This document shows positions 7,792 to 19,942 of a stretch of 64,000 nt of DNA, piece by piece (the stretch's first letter is position 1; the number at the start of each line of letters is the position of its first letter). Position numbers and translations under genes: made by a program. The stretch is from contig NZ_BAIV01000006.1 in assembly GCF_000517545.1 (NCBI RefSeq), positions 124,001 to 188,000 of the forward strand, in the 5' to 3' direction. The notes below the pieces were generated by a model that had not been told where the DNA came from, ran no database searches, and was given only the letters and a program-made list of their open reading frames with translations. Source of the stretch: Bacteroides reticulotermitis JCM 10512. Lineage in GTDB: Bacteria; Bacteroidota; Bacteroidia; Bacteroidales; Bacteroidaceae.

Positions 7792-10265
7792 ATGGTAAAA
7801 TTTGATTCCCGCACATGGGTATCACGCGGAATAAGCGTTTTTCATTATTTAAAGAGTAAGTGTAATGCCTTTTGGAAGTGGTATAAACATCTCTTTCATC
7901 AAGCAAGTTGGTATAAAAAAGGCCTAGTTTCACTCACTACCTTTATTGCCTTATTTCTCATTTACCTGATCATGGTAGACGTAAACTTCTTATGGCTATT
8001 TGGTAAATCACCCAGTCTATCCAGCATCCACAACCCCGAGCAACCCATTGCCTCTGAATTATACAGTTCCGATGGAAAACTAATTGGAAAATTCTTTCGC
8101 GAGAATCGAACCCCGGTGAAATATGAGGAAATCTCTCCGGTGCTGATAAAGACCTTAATCAACACCGAAGATGAGCGTTTCTACCAGCATTTCGGCATTG
8201 ACTTTCAAGGCGTATTTGCTGCTATCAAAGACATGATGCGTGGAGAAGCCCGTGGAGCTAGTACCATCACCCAACAGTTGGTCAAGAACATGTTCAAGGT
8301 GCGCTCCCAATACTCTACCGGACTACTTGGCAAGCTCCCCGGACTGAAATTATTGGTCATGAAATCAAAAGAGTGGATTACCGCGGTAAAGATCGAGTGC
8401 TTTTATAGCAAAGAAGAGATCCTGACGATGTACTTAAACACCGTCGACTTTGGCAGTAATGCTTATGGAATAAAGACAGCGGCATCCACCTACTTCCACA
8501 CAACTCCTCAAAATATCACATACGAACAGGCGGCAACTTTGGTCGGACTCCTAAAAGCTACCACAACATACAATCCACGCCTCAACCCAAAGAATAGTTT
8601 AAAGCGTCGCAATGTAGTTTTGGAGAACTTACTTCAGCATAAAATTCTGTCGCGCGCAGAGTTTGATTCTTTAAAACAGATACCGATTCAGTTAAACTAT
8701 AATATTGAAAGCAACTACAACGGTGAAGCTCTCTATTTCCGTGAAGCGGTAGCCAATGACTTACAAAAGTGGTGCAAAGAGAATGACAAAGACATTTATA
8801 CCGATGGACTGAAAATATACACGACGGTCGACAGCCGCATGCAAAAATACGCAGAAGCTGCTGTAGATAAGCAAATGCGCATCGTACAACGAAACTTCGA
8901 CAACCACTGGGGAAAACAGAACCCGTGGCGTGATCGTAATCATCAGGAGATACCTAACTTTATAGAGAACCTGGCAAAAAGCACAGTTTCCTACAAACAG
9001 TTAGAGCAGAAATTCCCCAATCAACCGGATTCTATTCAGTATTACCTGAATCTCCCCCACCGCCTTAAAGTATTTGATTATAATTTAGGCAGCCGAGATA
9101 CAACTATTAGCACCATGGACTCCATTCGCTATATGGAGCGCTTCATGCATACCGGATTTGTTGCCATTGAACCACAAACCGGTTATGTAAAAGCCTGGGT
9201 GGGTGACGTCAATTTCAACTCATGGAAATATGACAAAGTAATTTCCAAGCGTCAGCCGGGATCGACTTTCAAGCTCTTTGTATATGCTGCCGGAATGGAA
9301 GCCGGTATGTCACCTTGCGATGAGCGTATCGATCAAAGTGTAGTATGGGATGTTATCGAAGACGGCAAACCTGCGCAATGGATTCCTCATAATGCCAATG
9401 GAGGAGCAACCGGTGACACGATGTCGCTGAAATGCGCGTTCGCCCAATCGGTCAACACCATCGCCGTGCAAGTAGCCAAAGAAGTGGGCATTCCCGCTAT
9501 TGTGCGAACGGCACATGCAATGGGCGTTAAAACGCCTTTAGAGGAAACTCCGGCTATCAGCTTGGAGCTTCTGACGTCTCATTGCTCGAATTAGTAAATG
9601 CTTACACTACGCCGATCAATGACGGGCAATCTCATGATCCGGTTTTAGTTACCCGCATTGAGGACCAAAACGGGAATATACTTTATGAATACAAGGCTCC
9701 GCCCCCCACGCAAGCTATCCCCTATGAAACCGCTTTCCTTATGACTGAGATGCTAAAAGGAGGTATGACCGAACCCGGAGGTACATCAAAAGCTCTTTGG
9801 GCCTATGATCTTTTCCGATACGATACCGATTTTGGCGGTAAGACCGGTACATCTTCCAACCACTCCGACGCTTGGTTTGTAGGAGTAACACCTAAGCTAG
9901 TAGGCGGTGCATGGGTCGGTGGCGAACATCGTAGCATCCATTTCCGCACCGGAGAGCTTGGACAAGGAAGTCGTACGGCACTCCCTATCTTCGCTTACTT
10001 CATGGAGCAGGTTCTAAAAGATAAAGATCTTCCGCAATACCGAGGTAAGTTTCCGACCACTCCCAAAGAGAAAATAAGCAAACCATACGGTTGTAATGGA
10101 GATTATCGTCCGGTTCCGAGAGATACCGATTCTGTAGCAATCGTCTTGCCGGATAGTCTCATCGCCGACGAGGAAGAGCTGCAGAAGATCAATCTTAAAG
10201 ATCATATTGAACAGAACCAATTAATCGAACAAAATAGTAAAACGATTCGAATACCTAGTAGATAA
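7792..10265 (+). CDS. mrcA: Class A penicillin-binding protein (PBP1A-type), one-base frameshift
   Basis: A bifunctional peptidoglycan glycosyltransferase and transpeptidase of about 824 residues once repaired. One membrane anchor lies at about 46-66. The GT51 domain has the catalytic Glu126 in TEDERFYQHFG and GASTITQQLVKN (155-166). The transpeptidase has QPGSTFK with nucleophile Ser491, SVN at 553-555 and, after the break, GGKTGTSS. The frame ends at 9594 because one G is missing from the GG at 9564-9565; restoring it yields AISLGASDVSLLELVNAYTT. The protein faces the periplasm. The same peptidoglycan theme continues in PBP1C 5.6 kb downstream. The frameshift is likely a sequencing error. 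Confidence 0.92.
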
Positions 10266-10305
10266 AAAAAGCCGATAAAAAGGACTGTCCAAAATAAAAA
10301 AAGAC

Positions 10306-10313
10306 TATATTTG
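10306..10313 (+). promoter_or_regulatory. -7 element for the alpha-2-macroglobulin gene
   Basis: TATATTTG matches TAnnTTTG and lies 28 bases before the ATG at 10342, in the 76-base gap after the PBP gene. Confidence 0.6.
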
Positions 10314-10341
10314 CTTCATTGTTACACAAAAATGCATAACC

Positions 10342-13300
10342 ATGAAGCAAGTTAGACAATCCTTATCCTTTCTTTGGGTATCTATTCTCATCCTCGGATT
10401 TTATTCATGTGCCGGAACTCCAAAAGATATTGTTCCCTCTGCTGAATATGCTCCATACGTAACTGCTTACACAGGCGGGGTCATCTCGCAAACCTCAAGT
10501 GTGCGTATTGAACTGACCCAAGAACAGTCAATGGTTGATCTGAACAACGAATTGAAAGAAAACCCTTTCAGTTTCTCCCCTTCGTTGAAAGGAAAAGCTT
10601 ATTGGGTAAATAACAATACCATTGAATTTGTCCCTGAAGAAGGCCAGTTGAAACCGGGAAAGCTTTATGAAGCATCTTTTCAACTTGGCGACTTTGTCAA
10701 AGTAGATAGCAAGTTGAAAGAATTCAACTTTTCCTTCCGGGTACAAGAACGGAACTTTACGCTCTACACAGAACCCATAAATATTACGGCTTCACAACCT
10801 GATGTCGCTAATATCAAAGGTGAAATCCATTTTAGCGATGCAGTAGCCAAAGAGCAGGTCGAGCAGATGTTCACCGTTACTGCTGATAATGGGCAAAAGT
10901 ACCCCGTCAAGATTACCGCTACAGATAATCCGGCTAAGTACCAGTTCGCCATAAACAGCATTTCGAAAGCTAAGCAAGACTTCACCCTTGAAATAAAGGT
11001 GCAAGGGAAAGCGGTAAACATCGAACGGGAACAGGTTGAGAAGATAACAATTCCGGCAAAAGACGCATTCCAATTCCTATCGGCCCGACGCATTGAGCAA
11101 CCTGAAAATGGAATAGAAGTCGTATTCTCCGAGCCTTTAAGCGAGTCACAAGATTTAAAAGGATTGATCGAAATACCGGAAATCACAAATTACATATTCC
11201 AGATCAAAGACAACAAAGTCAATATCTATTTTGAAGCCGGACAGCTTAACAAAGCGACTTTGAATATTAATGAAGGAATTAAAAACCTAAAAGATAAGCG
11301 ATTGGGAACCTCCCATTCCATTTCTTTCAGTGAAATGAACCTGAAGCCGCAAGTGGAAATGCCGGTAGAAGGCGCTATACTCCCCGACTCTAAGAACTTA
11401 ATCATTCCTTTCCGTGCAGTCAACCTTTATGCGGTCGACCTGAGTGTCATTCGTATTTACGAGAATAACATTCTTGGGTTTATGCAAAGCAACTCACTCG
11501 CTTCGGCAAGCGAACTGCGTCGTTTTGGACGATTGATTTATAAGAAAACTCTGTGGTTAAGCAAAGACGCGTCGAAAGACGTTCATAAATGGGAAGACTA
11601 TTCCATTGATTTGGCCGGACTAATTCAGCAAGAACCCGGAGCAATTTACCGCATCGTACTCTCTTTCAAACAAGAGTATTCCGCCTATCCTTGCGGAGGC
11701 GGTGAGCAAGAGAAGGCTATCAGCTTTGCCGACGATGGGCCTAGTCTGACAAAGGTATCGTCAGGCATAACGGATGAAGAGGAGGAAGCGTGGGATATAC
11801 CAAACTCCTATTATTACTATACCGGCAACGAACCGATCAACTGGAACGACTACAATTGGCAAGAGCGTGACAACCCTTGTCATCCATCCTATTATATGCA
11901 ATCTTCCGAGCAGCCTCTTGCAATGTGTTGGCTTCTAATCTGGGAATGATTGTAAAGCGTAACTCACTAAATAAGCTATGGATAGCAGTCAACAACATAC
12001 TGACTACCGAGCCGGTGGGGAAAGCAAAAGTGACCGTCTACAACTATCAGTTGCAACCCATTGGAACTGCTGAGACAGATGGTGATGGATTCGCTTTGAT
12101 AAGTTCCAAAGGAGTTCCTTTCATTGTAATGGCGGAATCCGACAAGCAAAAAGTTTATGTGAAAGTTGTCGATGGAGAAGAACAATCCACCAGCCGATTT
12201 GATGTAGGCGGTAAAGAAGTCCAAAAAGGATTGAAAGGCTTTATTTATGGTGAAAGAGGTGTATGGCGTCCGGGAGACACCTTACATATCGCATTCATCT
12301 TGCAAGATCAGGAAAAACGGATTCCTGATAAACACCCGGTAGCGTTGGAACTCTTTAACCCAAGAGGACAGTTCTATACCAAACTAATATCGACCAACGG
12401 CCTTCATGGTTTCTACACATTCAGTGTTCCTACCAAAGCGGAAGATCCAACCGGCTTTTGGAATGCGTATATTAAAATAGGTGGAACAGCCTTCCATAAA
12501 TCGTTGCGTATTGAAACCATCAAGCCGAACCGTTTGAAGATTAACCTCAAACTTCCGGGAAGTATTATCAAAGCAGCCGATAGTGAAGTACACGCGAACC
12601 TCTCGTCAGCCTGGCTGACCGGGGCCACCGCATCCGGATTGAAAGTTAAATCCGAAATGACATTGTCGAGAGTAAACACACAATTCAAGAACTATAACCA
12701 ATACTTATTCAATAATCCGGCGAGCGAATTCTCGACAGTCAAGACAGATGTATTCAGCGGCACTTTAGATGCAAGCGGTAACGCAAGCTTCCCGCTGAAA
12801 CTTCCGAATGCCGAAAATGCTCCGGGTATGCTGAATGCCAGTATAACGACTCGCGTGTTCGAACCGGGAGGAGATGCAAGCATACATACGTTGTCTGTAC
12901 CGTTCTCACCCTTCCAGTCGTATGTCGGTATTAATCTGAATCAGCCCAAAGGCAAATACATTGAAACAGATAAAGACCATGTGTTTGACCTTGTAACTGT
13001 AAATGCAGAAGGCAAACCAATAAGTCGCTCCAACCTGGAATACAAGATTTATCGCATCAGTTGGAGCTGGTGGTGGGAGAACAGTAGTGACTCCTTCGGC
13101 TCTTATATCAATAGTCCGTCCATAACTCCCGTATCAAGTGGAGTTGTATCGACCAAAGGAGGAAAAGGCTCATTTACATTCCGCGTAACTACCCGGAATG
13201 GGGACGTTATCTGGTATATGTGAAAGATCGGGAAAGCGGACATGCCACCGGAGGAGCCGTATTTATTGATTGGCCCGAATCACGTGGCCGCTCAAACAAA

Positions 13301-15933
13301 GCAGATCCGAGCGGAATCAAAATGCTTTCTTTCTCATTGGATAAAGACAGCTATGAAATTGGCGAAAACATAACAGCGACTATTCCGGCTGCGGCAGGAG
13401 GCCGTGCACTCGTTTCACTCGAAAATGGTACGTCTGTGCTCCGTAGGGAGTGGATTGAGGTAAACGATAAGGGAGATACCAAATACCAATTCAAGGCAAC
13501 TTCTGAAATGGCTCCGAATGTCTACCTACATATCAGTTTATTGCAGCCACATGCCCAGACGGTTAACGATCTTCCGATCCGTATGTACGGGGTAATGCCT
13601 GTCTTTGTTACTGATAAGCAGACTGTGCTGCAACCACAAATCAAGATGCCGGATGTTCTCCGTCCTGAAACAGCTTTCAATGTGACGGTCAACGAGAAGA
13701 ATGGTAAGCCTATGACCTATACGCTGGCCATTGTTGACGATGGTTTGCTGGATCTGACTAACTTCAAGACGCCTGATCCTTGGAATGATTTCTATGCACG
13801 CGAAGCACTAGGCATCCGAACTTGGGATATGTATGATAATGTATTGGGTGCATCAGCCGGCAGATACAGTTCGCTATTCAGTACCGGAGGTGATGAAACG
13901 TTGAAACCGGCAGATACCAAAGCCAATCGCTTCAAGCCGGTTGTGAAATACCTCGGCCCTTTCTATATAGGTAAAGGCAAGAGTCAAACCCATCAGATCA
14001 CCCTACCGATGTACGTAGGTTCGGTGCGCGCCATGGTCGTAGCCGGACAAGACGGTGCTTACGGTAAAGCGGAGAAAAACGCCTTCGTACGTACCCCACT
14101 GATGTTACTTTCTACACTTCCACGCGTAATCAGTACCCAAGAAGAAATCTTGGTGCCGGTTAATGTTTTCGCGATGGAGAAGAATGTAAAGGCGGTAACA
14201 GTTACACTCAGTAGCAATGGCCCCACACAGATAGTCGGTAGCAGCCAACAGTCTCTTACATTTACGGAGACAGGAGATAAGATGGTGTTCTTCAAAATCA
14301 AGACAGGAAGCAAAACCGGTAAGGTAACCATTCACCTAGCCGCTTCCGGTGGAGGACAACAGACCAAAGAGACGATCGAAATAGATGTACGCAATCCGAA
14401 TCCGGCAGTTACGCTTCGAGAAAGCCAATGGATCGAGTCCGGAAAAAGCAAAGAGCTGAGCTATACTATCGAAGGATCCGCACAAGAGAATCATGCGCAA
14501 CTGGAAGCCTCGCGGATACCATCTGTGGATATAAGTCGCCGGTTCGACTTCTTATATGACTATCAACATAACTGTACGGAGCAGATTACCTCCAAAGGGC
14601 TCCCGCTATTATTTATCGGACAATTCAAAGCGGTAGATGATAAAGAATCCAAGCGGATCAAAGAAAACGTGCAAGAAGCTGTTAAGCAATTATATGCCGC
14701 CAACTTCCGAATGGAGGATTTGTTTACTGGCCGGGAAATGCTTCTGCGGATGAATGGGTGACCTCCTACGCAGGTATGTTCCTCAGTCTCGCGCAAGAAA
14801 AAGGATATGCGGTGAATAGCAATGTGTTGAACAAATGGAAGCGCTTCCAACGGGCTGCTGCTCAGAACTGGCGTGCGCCTCAAGAAGCAAACACTTGGTA
14901 TTATTGGCAGTCTGACTTGCAACAATCATTCCGTCTCTTCACGCTTGCCTTAGCCGGTGCTCCCGAACAAGGTGCGATGAACCGAATGAAAGAAATGAGC
15001 AACCTGTCTCAACAAGCCCGTTGGCGATTGGCAGCCGCCTATGCGCTAACCGGAAAGACGAAACCCGCTAATGAGTTGATATTCCAAGTCCAGACAACCG
15101 TCAAACCCTACTCGTCTAACAATTGGGTGTATGGCTCTTACGATCGGGACGAAGCTATGATTCTGGAAACGTTGATCTTGATGAATAGAGAGAAAGACGC
15201 ACTGACTCAAGCTAAGATCGTATCGGCAAACTTGACGAAAGAGAGTTGGTTCAGCACGCAATCGACGGCATTCTCGTTAATGGCAATGGGACGGTTGGCT
15301 GAAAAGCTATCCGGTACACTGGACTTTACTTGGAAACTCAACAACAAACAACAAGCGGCAGTTAAATCAGCGAAAGCGATTTTCACTACCGAGTTGCCTA
15401 ACAAGCCGGGTCACGGAACAGTGAGCGTAAGCAATAAAGGTAAAGGTGTATTGCATGTCGATTTGGTAACCCGGACACGTTTGTTGAACGATACGTTGCC
15501 CGCCATCGCCAATAATCTACACCTGACCGTAAGGTATACCGATATGAACGGTTCGCTGATTCATGTGGAAGAGATCAGACAAGGTACCGACTTCCAAGCA
15601 GTAGTTACGGTTTCCAATATCAGTGGAACGACTGATTACAACAACCTGGCTCTGACTCATATCATTCCGTCGGGTTGGGAAATCTACAACGAGCGAATGG
15701 TTAGTACAGCACAAACTGCCACTTCCTCAGATAAGTATGATTATCGGGATATCCGGGATGACCGCATACTGACCTATTTCAATCTACGTCAGGGAGAATC
15801 GAAAACATTCATCGCAAGGTTACAAGCTAGCTATGCGGGTAACTTTGTATTGCCCGCCATCCAATGCGAGGCCATGTACGATTCCAATGCACAAGCACGT
15901 ACTAAAGCCGGTAAGTGTCAGGTTATCCGATAA
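10342..15933 (+). CDS. Bacterial alpha-2-macroglobulin lipoprotein, three frameshifts
   Basis: Four collinear frames join into one protein of about 1864 residues. It begins with a lipoprotein signal (ILGFYSC), followed by MG-type beta domains, a bait-like region and a C-terminal thioester and receptor-like section. The thioester motif CTEQ is encoded at 14573-14584 (HNCTEQITSKGLPLL). Family members trap proteases by covalent thioester capture and guard the periplasm. Breaks fit single missing bases in the CC at 11906-11907, the AA at 13187-13188 and the CC at 14700-14701. After repair the joins read RAASCNVLASNLG, FRVNYPEWGRYLVYVKDR and QLPNGGFVYWPGNASADEW, as expected for the family. PBP1C starts 6 bases downstream, the classical yfhM-pbpC pairing. 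Confidence 0.9.
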
Positions 15934-15939
15934 GAACGA

Positions 15940-18240
15940 ATGAAAATACGTAGAAGCATATCACGCAAGCAGAAAGTTATACTGGGGTGTAGTATCATTT
16001 TGCTTACGTGGTATGCTTTCTGCTTACCCCGCCAGTTATTCCATTTCCCCTATTCGACCGTCGTGACCGACCGGAACGAGGAACTTTTGGGAGCACGCAT
16101 TGCTTCTGATGGGCAATGGCGTTTTCCTCCCAGACAAACGACACCCGATAAAATAAAACAATGCCTCATCGAGTTCGAAGACCGCCACTTCTACCGCCAT
16201 TGGGGAGTCAATCCGCTGGCAATAGGAAGGGCCTTTTATCAGAATCTGAAAGAAAAGCGTATTGTCAGTGGTGGAAGTACGCTTACCATGCAAACCATCC
16301 GACTTGCACGAAACGAGCCACGTACTTTCGGGGAGAAGATAATCGAAATGATCTGGGCTACCCGGTTGGAATTTCGCTATTCGAAAGAGAAGATACTCTC
16401 TCTATACATCTCACACGCCCCCTTCGGAGGAAATGTGGTAGGGTTGGATGCGGCGGCCTGGCGTTATTTCGGTCATTCGGCCGAGGATTTGTCGTGGGCT
16501 GAGTCGGCAACTCTTGCCGTATTGCCGAATGCTCCCGCCATGATCCATTTATCCAAAGGCAGAAAAGCCTTACTCGCCAAACGGAATCGCCTGTTGAAAC
16601 AACTTCTTGCAAAGGGAAAGTTGCCTCTTTCCGATTATGAGTTGGCGATCAGCGAACCTCTTCCCGACGAACCACACCCACTTCCACAAGTGGCACCCTA
16701 CTTGGTCAGTCGCTTTTATCAGGAAAAGAACGGTGAATACAATGTGTCGACCATTGACAAAAGTACTCAGAAGCAGATCGAAGAATTAGCCGAACGTTGG
16801 AGCAACGAGTTTAACCGGAGTGACATTCGGAATATGGCTATTTTGGTTATTGACATACGCACCAATCAGGTTGTCGCCTATTGTGGAAATGTACACTTCA
16901 CACGCCAAAAGCAGGGGAATCAAGTAGATGTGATTCAGGCACCAAGAAGTACGGGTAGCATCCTGAAACCTTTTCTCTACTATACGATGCTTCAGGAAGG
17001 ATCGTTGTTGCCGCATACCCTGCTGCCCGACATTCCGATAAACATCAACGGGTTTGCCCCGCAAAATTTCAATTTGCACTTTGAAGGAGCAGTTCCTGCT
17101 TCGGAAGCATTGGCACGTTCACTGAATATTCCCTCAGTCACCATGTTGCAACAATACGGAGTTCCGAAGTTCCACCACTTCCTGCAACAGATAGGTTTGA
17201 AAACCATCACCCGTTCGCCATCGCATTACGGTTTGTCACTCATCCTCGGTGGAGCGGAAGCCACACTCTGGGATGTTACAAACGCTTATGCCAATATGGG
17301 ACGCAGTTTATTAAAGCAACCGCAAACGTCCGCCAGGTTACTTCTCAACACGCCCGAGACAATTCTGCCGGGAACTTTTGAGCCGGGTGCCGTATGGCAG
17401 GTATTCGATGCGATCAAAGAGGTAAACCGTCCCGAAGAAATTGATTGGAAAGCGATCCCCTCCATGCAACCCATAGCGTGGAAGACCGGAACAAGTTATG
17501 GCTTCCGCGATGCCTGGGCGGTTGGCGTCACTCCCCGCTATGCGGTCGGAGTATGGGTGGGCAACGCAACGGGCGAAGGCAAACCCGAGTTAATCGGTGC
17601 TCGTACAGCCGGTCCGGTTCTGTTCGATGTGTTTAATATCCTTCCATCTGCACATTGGTTCGAACGTCCCACAGGGATATTCGTTGAAGCTGAAGTCTGC
17701 CGGGAGTCGGGACATTTGAAAAGCCGCTTCTGTGCTGATACCGATACACTCCTTATTCTACCGGCCGGACTGAAAACGGAAGCCTGTCCGTATCATCACC
17801 TCGTAACGTTATCAGCCGACGAGACACATCGGGTTTATGAGAATTGCGCCAATGCAGAACCTACAATCCGTAAATCCTGGTTTAGTCTGCCTCCCGTATG
17901 GGAATGGTACTACAAGCAACACCATCCCGAGTACAAACCGCTTCCTCCTTTCAAGGCCGGATGTGGAGAAGCCTCGCTCCTCCCGATGCAGTTTATTTAC
18001 CCGTCGCCCAATGCTCGTATCAAGTTGCCCAAACAGCTTGATGGCAGTAGAGGATTCCTGACTGTGGAGCTTGCGCATAGCAATCCAAACACAATTATCT
18101 TCTGGCATTTGGACAACACCTATCTTACACAGACACAAGACTTTCACAAGCTTTCGCTACAACCTGCGCCGGGCAAACATTCGCTGACTGCCGTTGACAG
18201 TGAAGGCAATACGGTTTCCACCACATTCTTTATCGAGTAA
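15940..18240 (+). CDS. pbpC: Penicillin-binding protein 1C
   Basis: A 766-residue class A PBP. It has an N-terminal membrane anchor (about 13-30) and a GT51 domain with Glu80 in FEDRHFYRHWG and GGSTLTMQ (111-118). The transpeptidase has Ser340 in STGSILK, SLN (394-396) and KTG (515-517). A C-terminal PBP1C-specific beta domain ends the protein (about 690-766, NTIIFWHLDNTYL). It polymerises and cross-links peptidoglycan in the periplasm. It is separated from the macroglobulin stop by only 6 bases, so they are co-transcribed and probably act together where the wall is repaired after a breach. The frame is intact. Confidence 0.94.
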   Translation: MKIRRSISRKQKVILGCSIILLTWYAFCLPRQLFHFPYSTVVTDRNEELLGARIASDGQWRFPPRQTTPDKIKQCLIEFEDRHFYRHWGVNPLAIGRAFYQNLKEKRIVSGGSTLTMQTIRLARNEPRTFGEKIIEMIWATRLEFRYSKEKILSLYISHAPFGGNVVGLDAAAWRYFGHSAEDLSWAESATLAVLPNAPAMIHLSKGRKALLAKRNRLLKQLLAKGKLPLSDYELAISEPLPDEPHPLPQVAPYLVSRFYQEKNGEYNVSTIDKSTQKQIEELAERWSNEFNRSDIRNMAILVIDIRTNQVVAYCGNVHFTRQKQGNQVDVIQAPRSTGSILKPFLYYTMLQEGSLLPHTLLPDIPININGFAPQNFNLHFEGAVPASEALARSLNIPSVTMLQQYGVPKFHHFLQQIGLKTITRSPSHYGLSLILGGAEATLWDVTNAYANMGRSLLKQPQTSARLLLNTPETILPGTFEPGAVWQVFDAIKEVNRPEEIDWKAIPSMQPIAWKTGTSYGFRDAWAVGVTPRYAVGVWVGNATGEGKPELIGARTAGPVLFDVFNILPSAHWFERPTGIFVEAEVCRESGHLKSRFCADTDTLLILPAGLKTEACPYHHLVTLSADETHRVYENCANAEPTIRKSWFSLPPVWEWYYKQHHPEYKPLPPFKAGCGEASLLPMQFIYPSPNARIKLPKQLDGSRGFLTVELAHSNPNTIIFWHLDNTYLTQTQDFHKLSLQPAPGKHSLTAVDSEGNTVSTTFFIE

Positions 18241-18253
18241 GCGATGATTTCGT

Positions 18254-18261
18254 TATCTTTG
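18254..18261 (+). promoter_or_regulatory. -7 element just before the MFS gene
   Basis: TATCTTTG lies 4 bases before the ATG at 18266, so transcription would start at or next to the start codon. No clear -33 element is seen. Confidence 0.45.
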
Positions 18262-18265
18262 TAGC

Positions 18266-19440
18266 ATGAAAAAGTCGCTTAAAGAAAACGGAGGACTACC
18301 CGCATCTATACTTTGGACATTGGCTATCGTAGCCGGTGTATCGGTAGCCAACCTCTACTATAATCAGCCACTACTGAATATGATACGCCACGAACTCGGT
18401 GTATCTGAGTTTAAAACGAACCTGATTGCGATGGTAACGCAAATCGGTTATGCGCTCGGGCTGTTATTCATCATCCACTGGGCGACTTATACCAGCGCAA
18501 GAAGATTATTCTGGTAAACTTCACCATCCTGATTCTCTCGTTGCTGACCATCGGATTATCGCATGACATTCATCTGATCCTAGGGGCTTCGCTCCTCACC
18601 GGTATCTGTTCCGTAATTCCACAGATTTTTATTCCGATAGCCTCTCAGTTCTCTAAGCCTGAGAACAAAGGGCGCAATGTAGGCATTGTCGTTTCCGGTT
18701 TGCTGACAGGTATTCTCGCTTCGCGAGTAGTCAGTGGTTTTGTCGGCGAGTGGTTCGGCTGGCGTGAGATGTACTTCATCGCCGCAGGACTCATGTTCAT
18801 CTGCGCCATCGTAGTACTCAGCATCCTACCCAACATACAACCTAACTTTAAAGGGAAGTACAGTGATCTGATGAAATCACTCTTCTCACTGCTCAAAGAA
18901 TATCCGCAACTACGTATTTACTCCATTCGTTCCGGATTGGCCTTCGGCTCCTTTCTGGCGATGTGGTCTTGTTTGGCATTCAAAATGGGAGAAGCTCCCT
19001 TCTTCGCCAGCAGTGATGTCATCGGTTTACTCGGACTTTGCGGTGTGGCCGGTGCCTTATCGGCTTCGCTCGTAGGAAAATATGTAAAACAAGTCGGCGT
19101 GCGTCCCTTCAATTTTATAGGATGCGCATTGCTCCTCTTCGCCTGGTTGCTACTCTATATGGGAGAAAACCTGTATGCGGGCATTATAGCAGGTATCATA
19201 ATCATCGATGTTGGCATGCAATGTATTCAGCTAAGCAACCAAACCAGTATATTCGAACTTTGTCCGAAGGCGTCGAACCGTATCAATACGATCTTCATGA
19301 CTACTTATTTCATCGGAGGATCGTTGGGTACTTTTCTGGCGGGAACCTTTTGGCAATTGCATGGGTGGCACGGTGTTGTGGGAGTCGGTGCTATCCTAAC
19401 CAGTTTATCGTTGTTGATTACCATTCTCAGCAAAAAGTAA
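18266..19440 (+). CDS. MFS transporter, one-base frameshift
   Basis: A 391-residue major facilitator with about 12 membrane segments once repaired. The N-terminus runs TLAIVAGVSVANLYYNQPLL, a pattern seen in drug or sugar exporter-like MFS proteins of Bacteroidetes. The loop between helices 2 and 3 (PLGDLYQRKK) appears only after one C is added to the CC at 18475-18476; as given, the frame stops at 18517. The substrate is unknown. It starts 25 bases after pbpC and could share its transcript, though a -7 element precedes it. Confidence 0.85.
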
Positions 19441-19494
19441 AGCAGATTAAAACAAACTGTCGGCAAAACCGTTTAATATAAAACCCGAAAGCAA

Positions 19495-19916
19495 ATGAAA
19501 TATGGAGTCAGCAAGCAATTCTTACTCATCACAGCAGGACTTGTCTGGATAATAGCCGGAGTCAATGTGTTACGAATAGGAATTATTACTTGGATGAATT
19601 GTACCGAAAACTGGTTATTGGAAGTTGGAGAAGCGACTGTTGTATTCCTTTTATTCTATCTATTGATCTTCCGTAAGCTCTATATCAAGCATACCCGCCG
19701 AATCGAAGAAAAGGAATCGGAGAAACACGCCCCTCTTTCCTTTTTCGATACCAAAGGCTGGTTGATCATGCATTCATGATTGCCTTAGGGGTTACCATCC
19801 GGCGTTTCCAACTACTTCCCGAAAGTTTTATTTCGGTGTTTTATACGGGATTGTCCACTGCTCTCATACTGACAGGCATACTGTTTCTTCGTTATTGGTG
19901 GCTGAGACGTAATTGA
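19495..19916 (+). CDS. Small membrane protein of unknown function, one-base frameshift
   Basis: As given, the frame stops at 19779 (94 residues). Adding one G at 19770 continues it through WLIMAFMIALGVTIRRF to a TGA at 19914-19916, for 140 residues. The repaired protein has four hydrophobic segments: LLITAGLVWIIAGVNVL, a central run ending FLLFYLLIF, MAFMIALGV and ALILTGILFL. There is no recognised catalytic motif. It sits 54 bases after the MFS gene and 26 bases before the ferritin-like/VIT1 gene, probably in one operon. Confidence 0.7.
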
Positions 19917-19942
19917 TCGGATGGAGCAAGCCGACTTTTTAA

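Noticed and set aside
10342-15933. Alpha-2-macroglobulin as four separate genes in an operon
   Set aside because: The pieces overlap by a few bases, only the first has a signal peptide, and single-base repairs give continuous family sequence.
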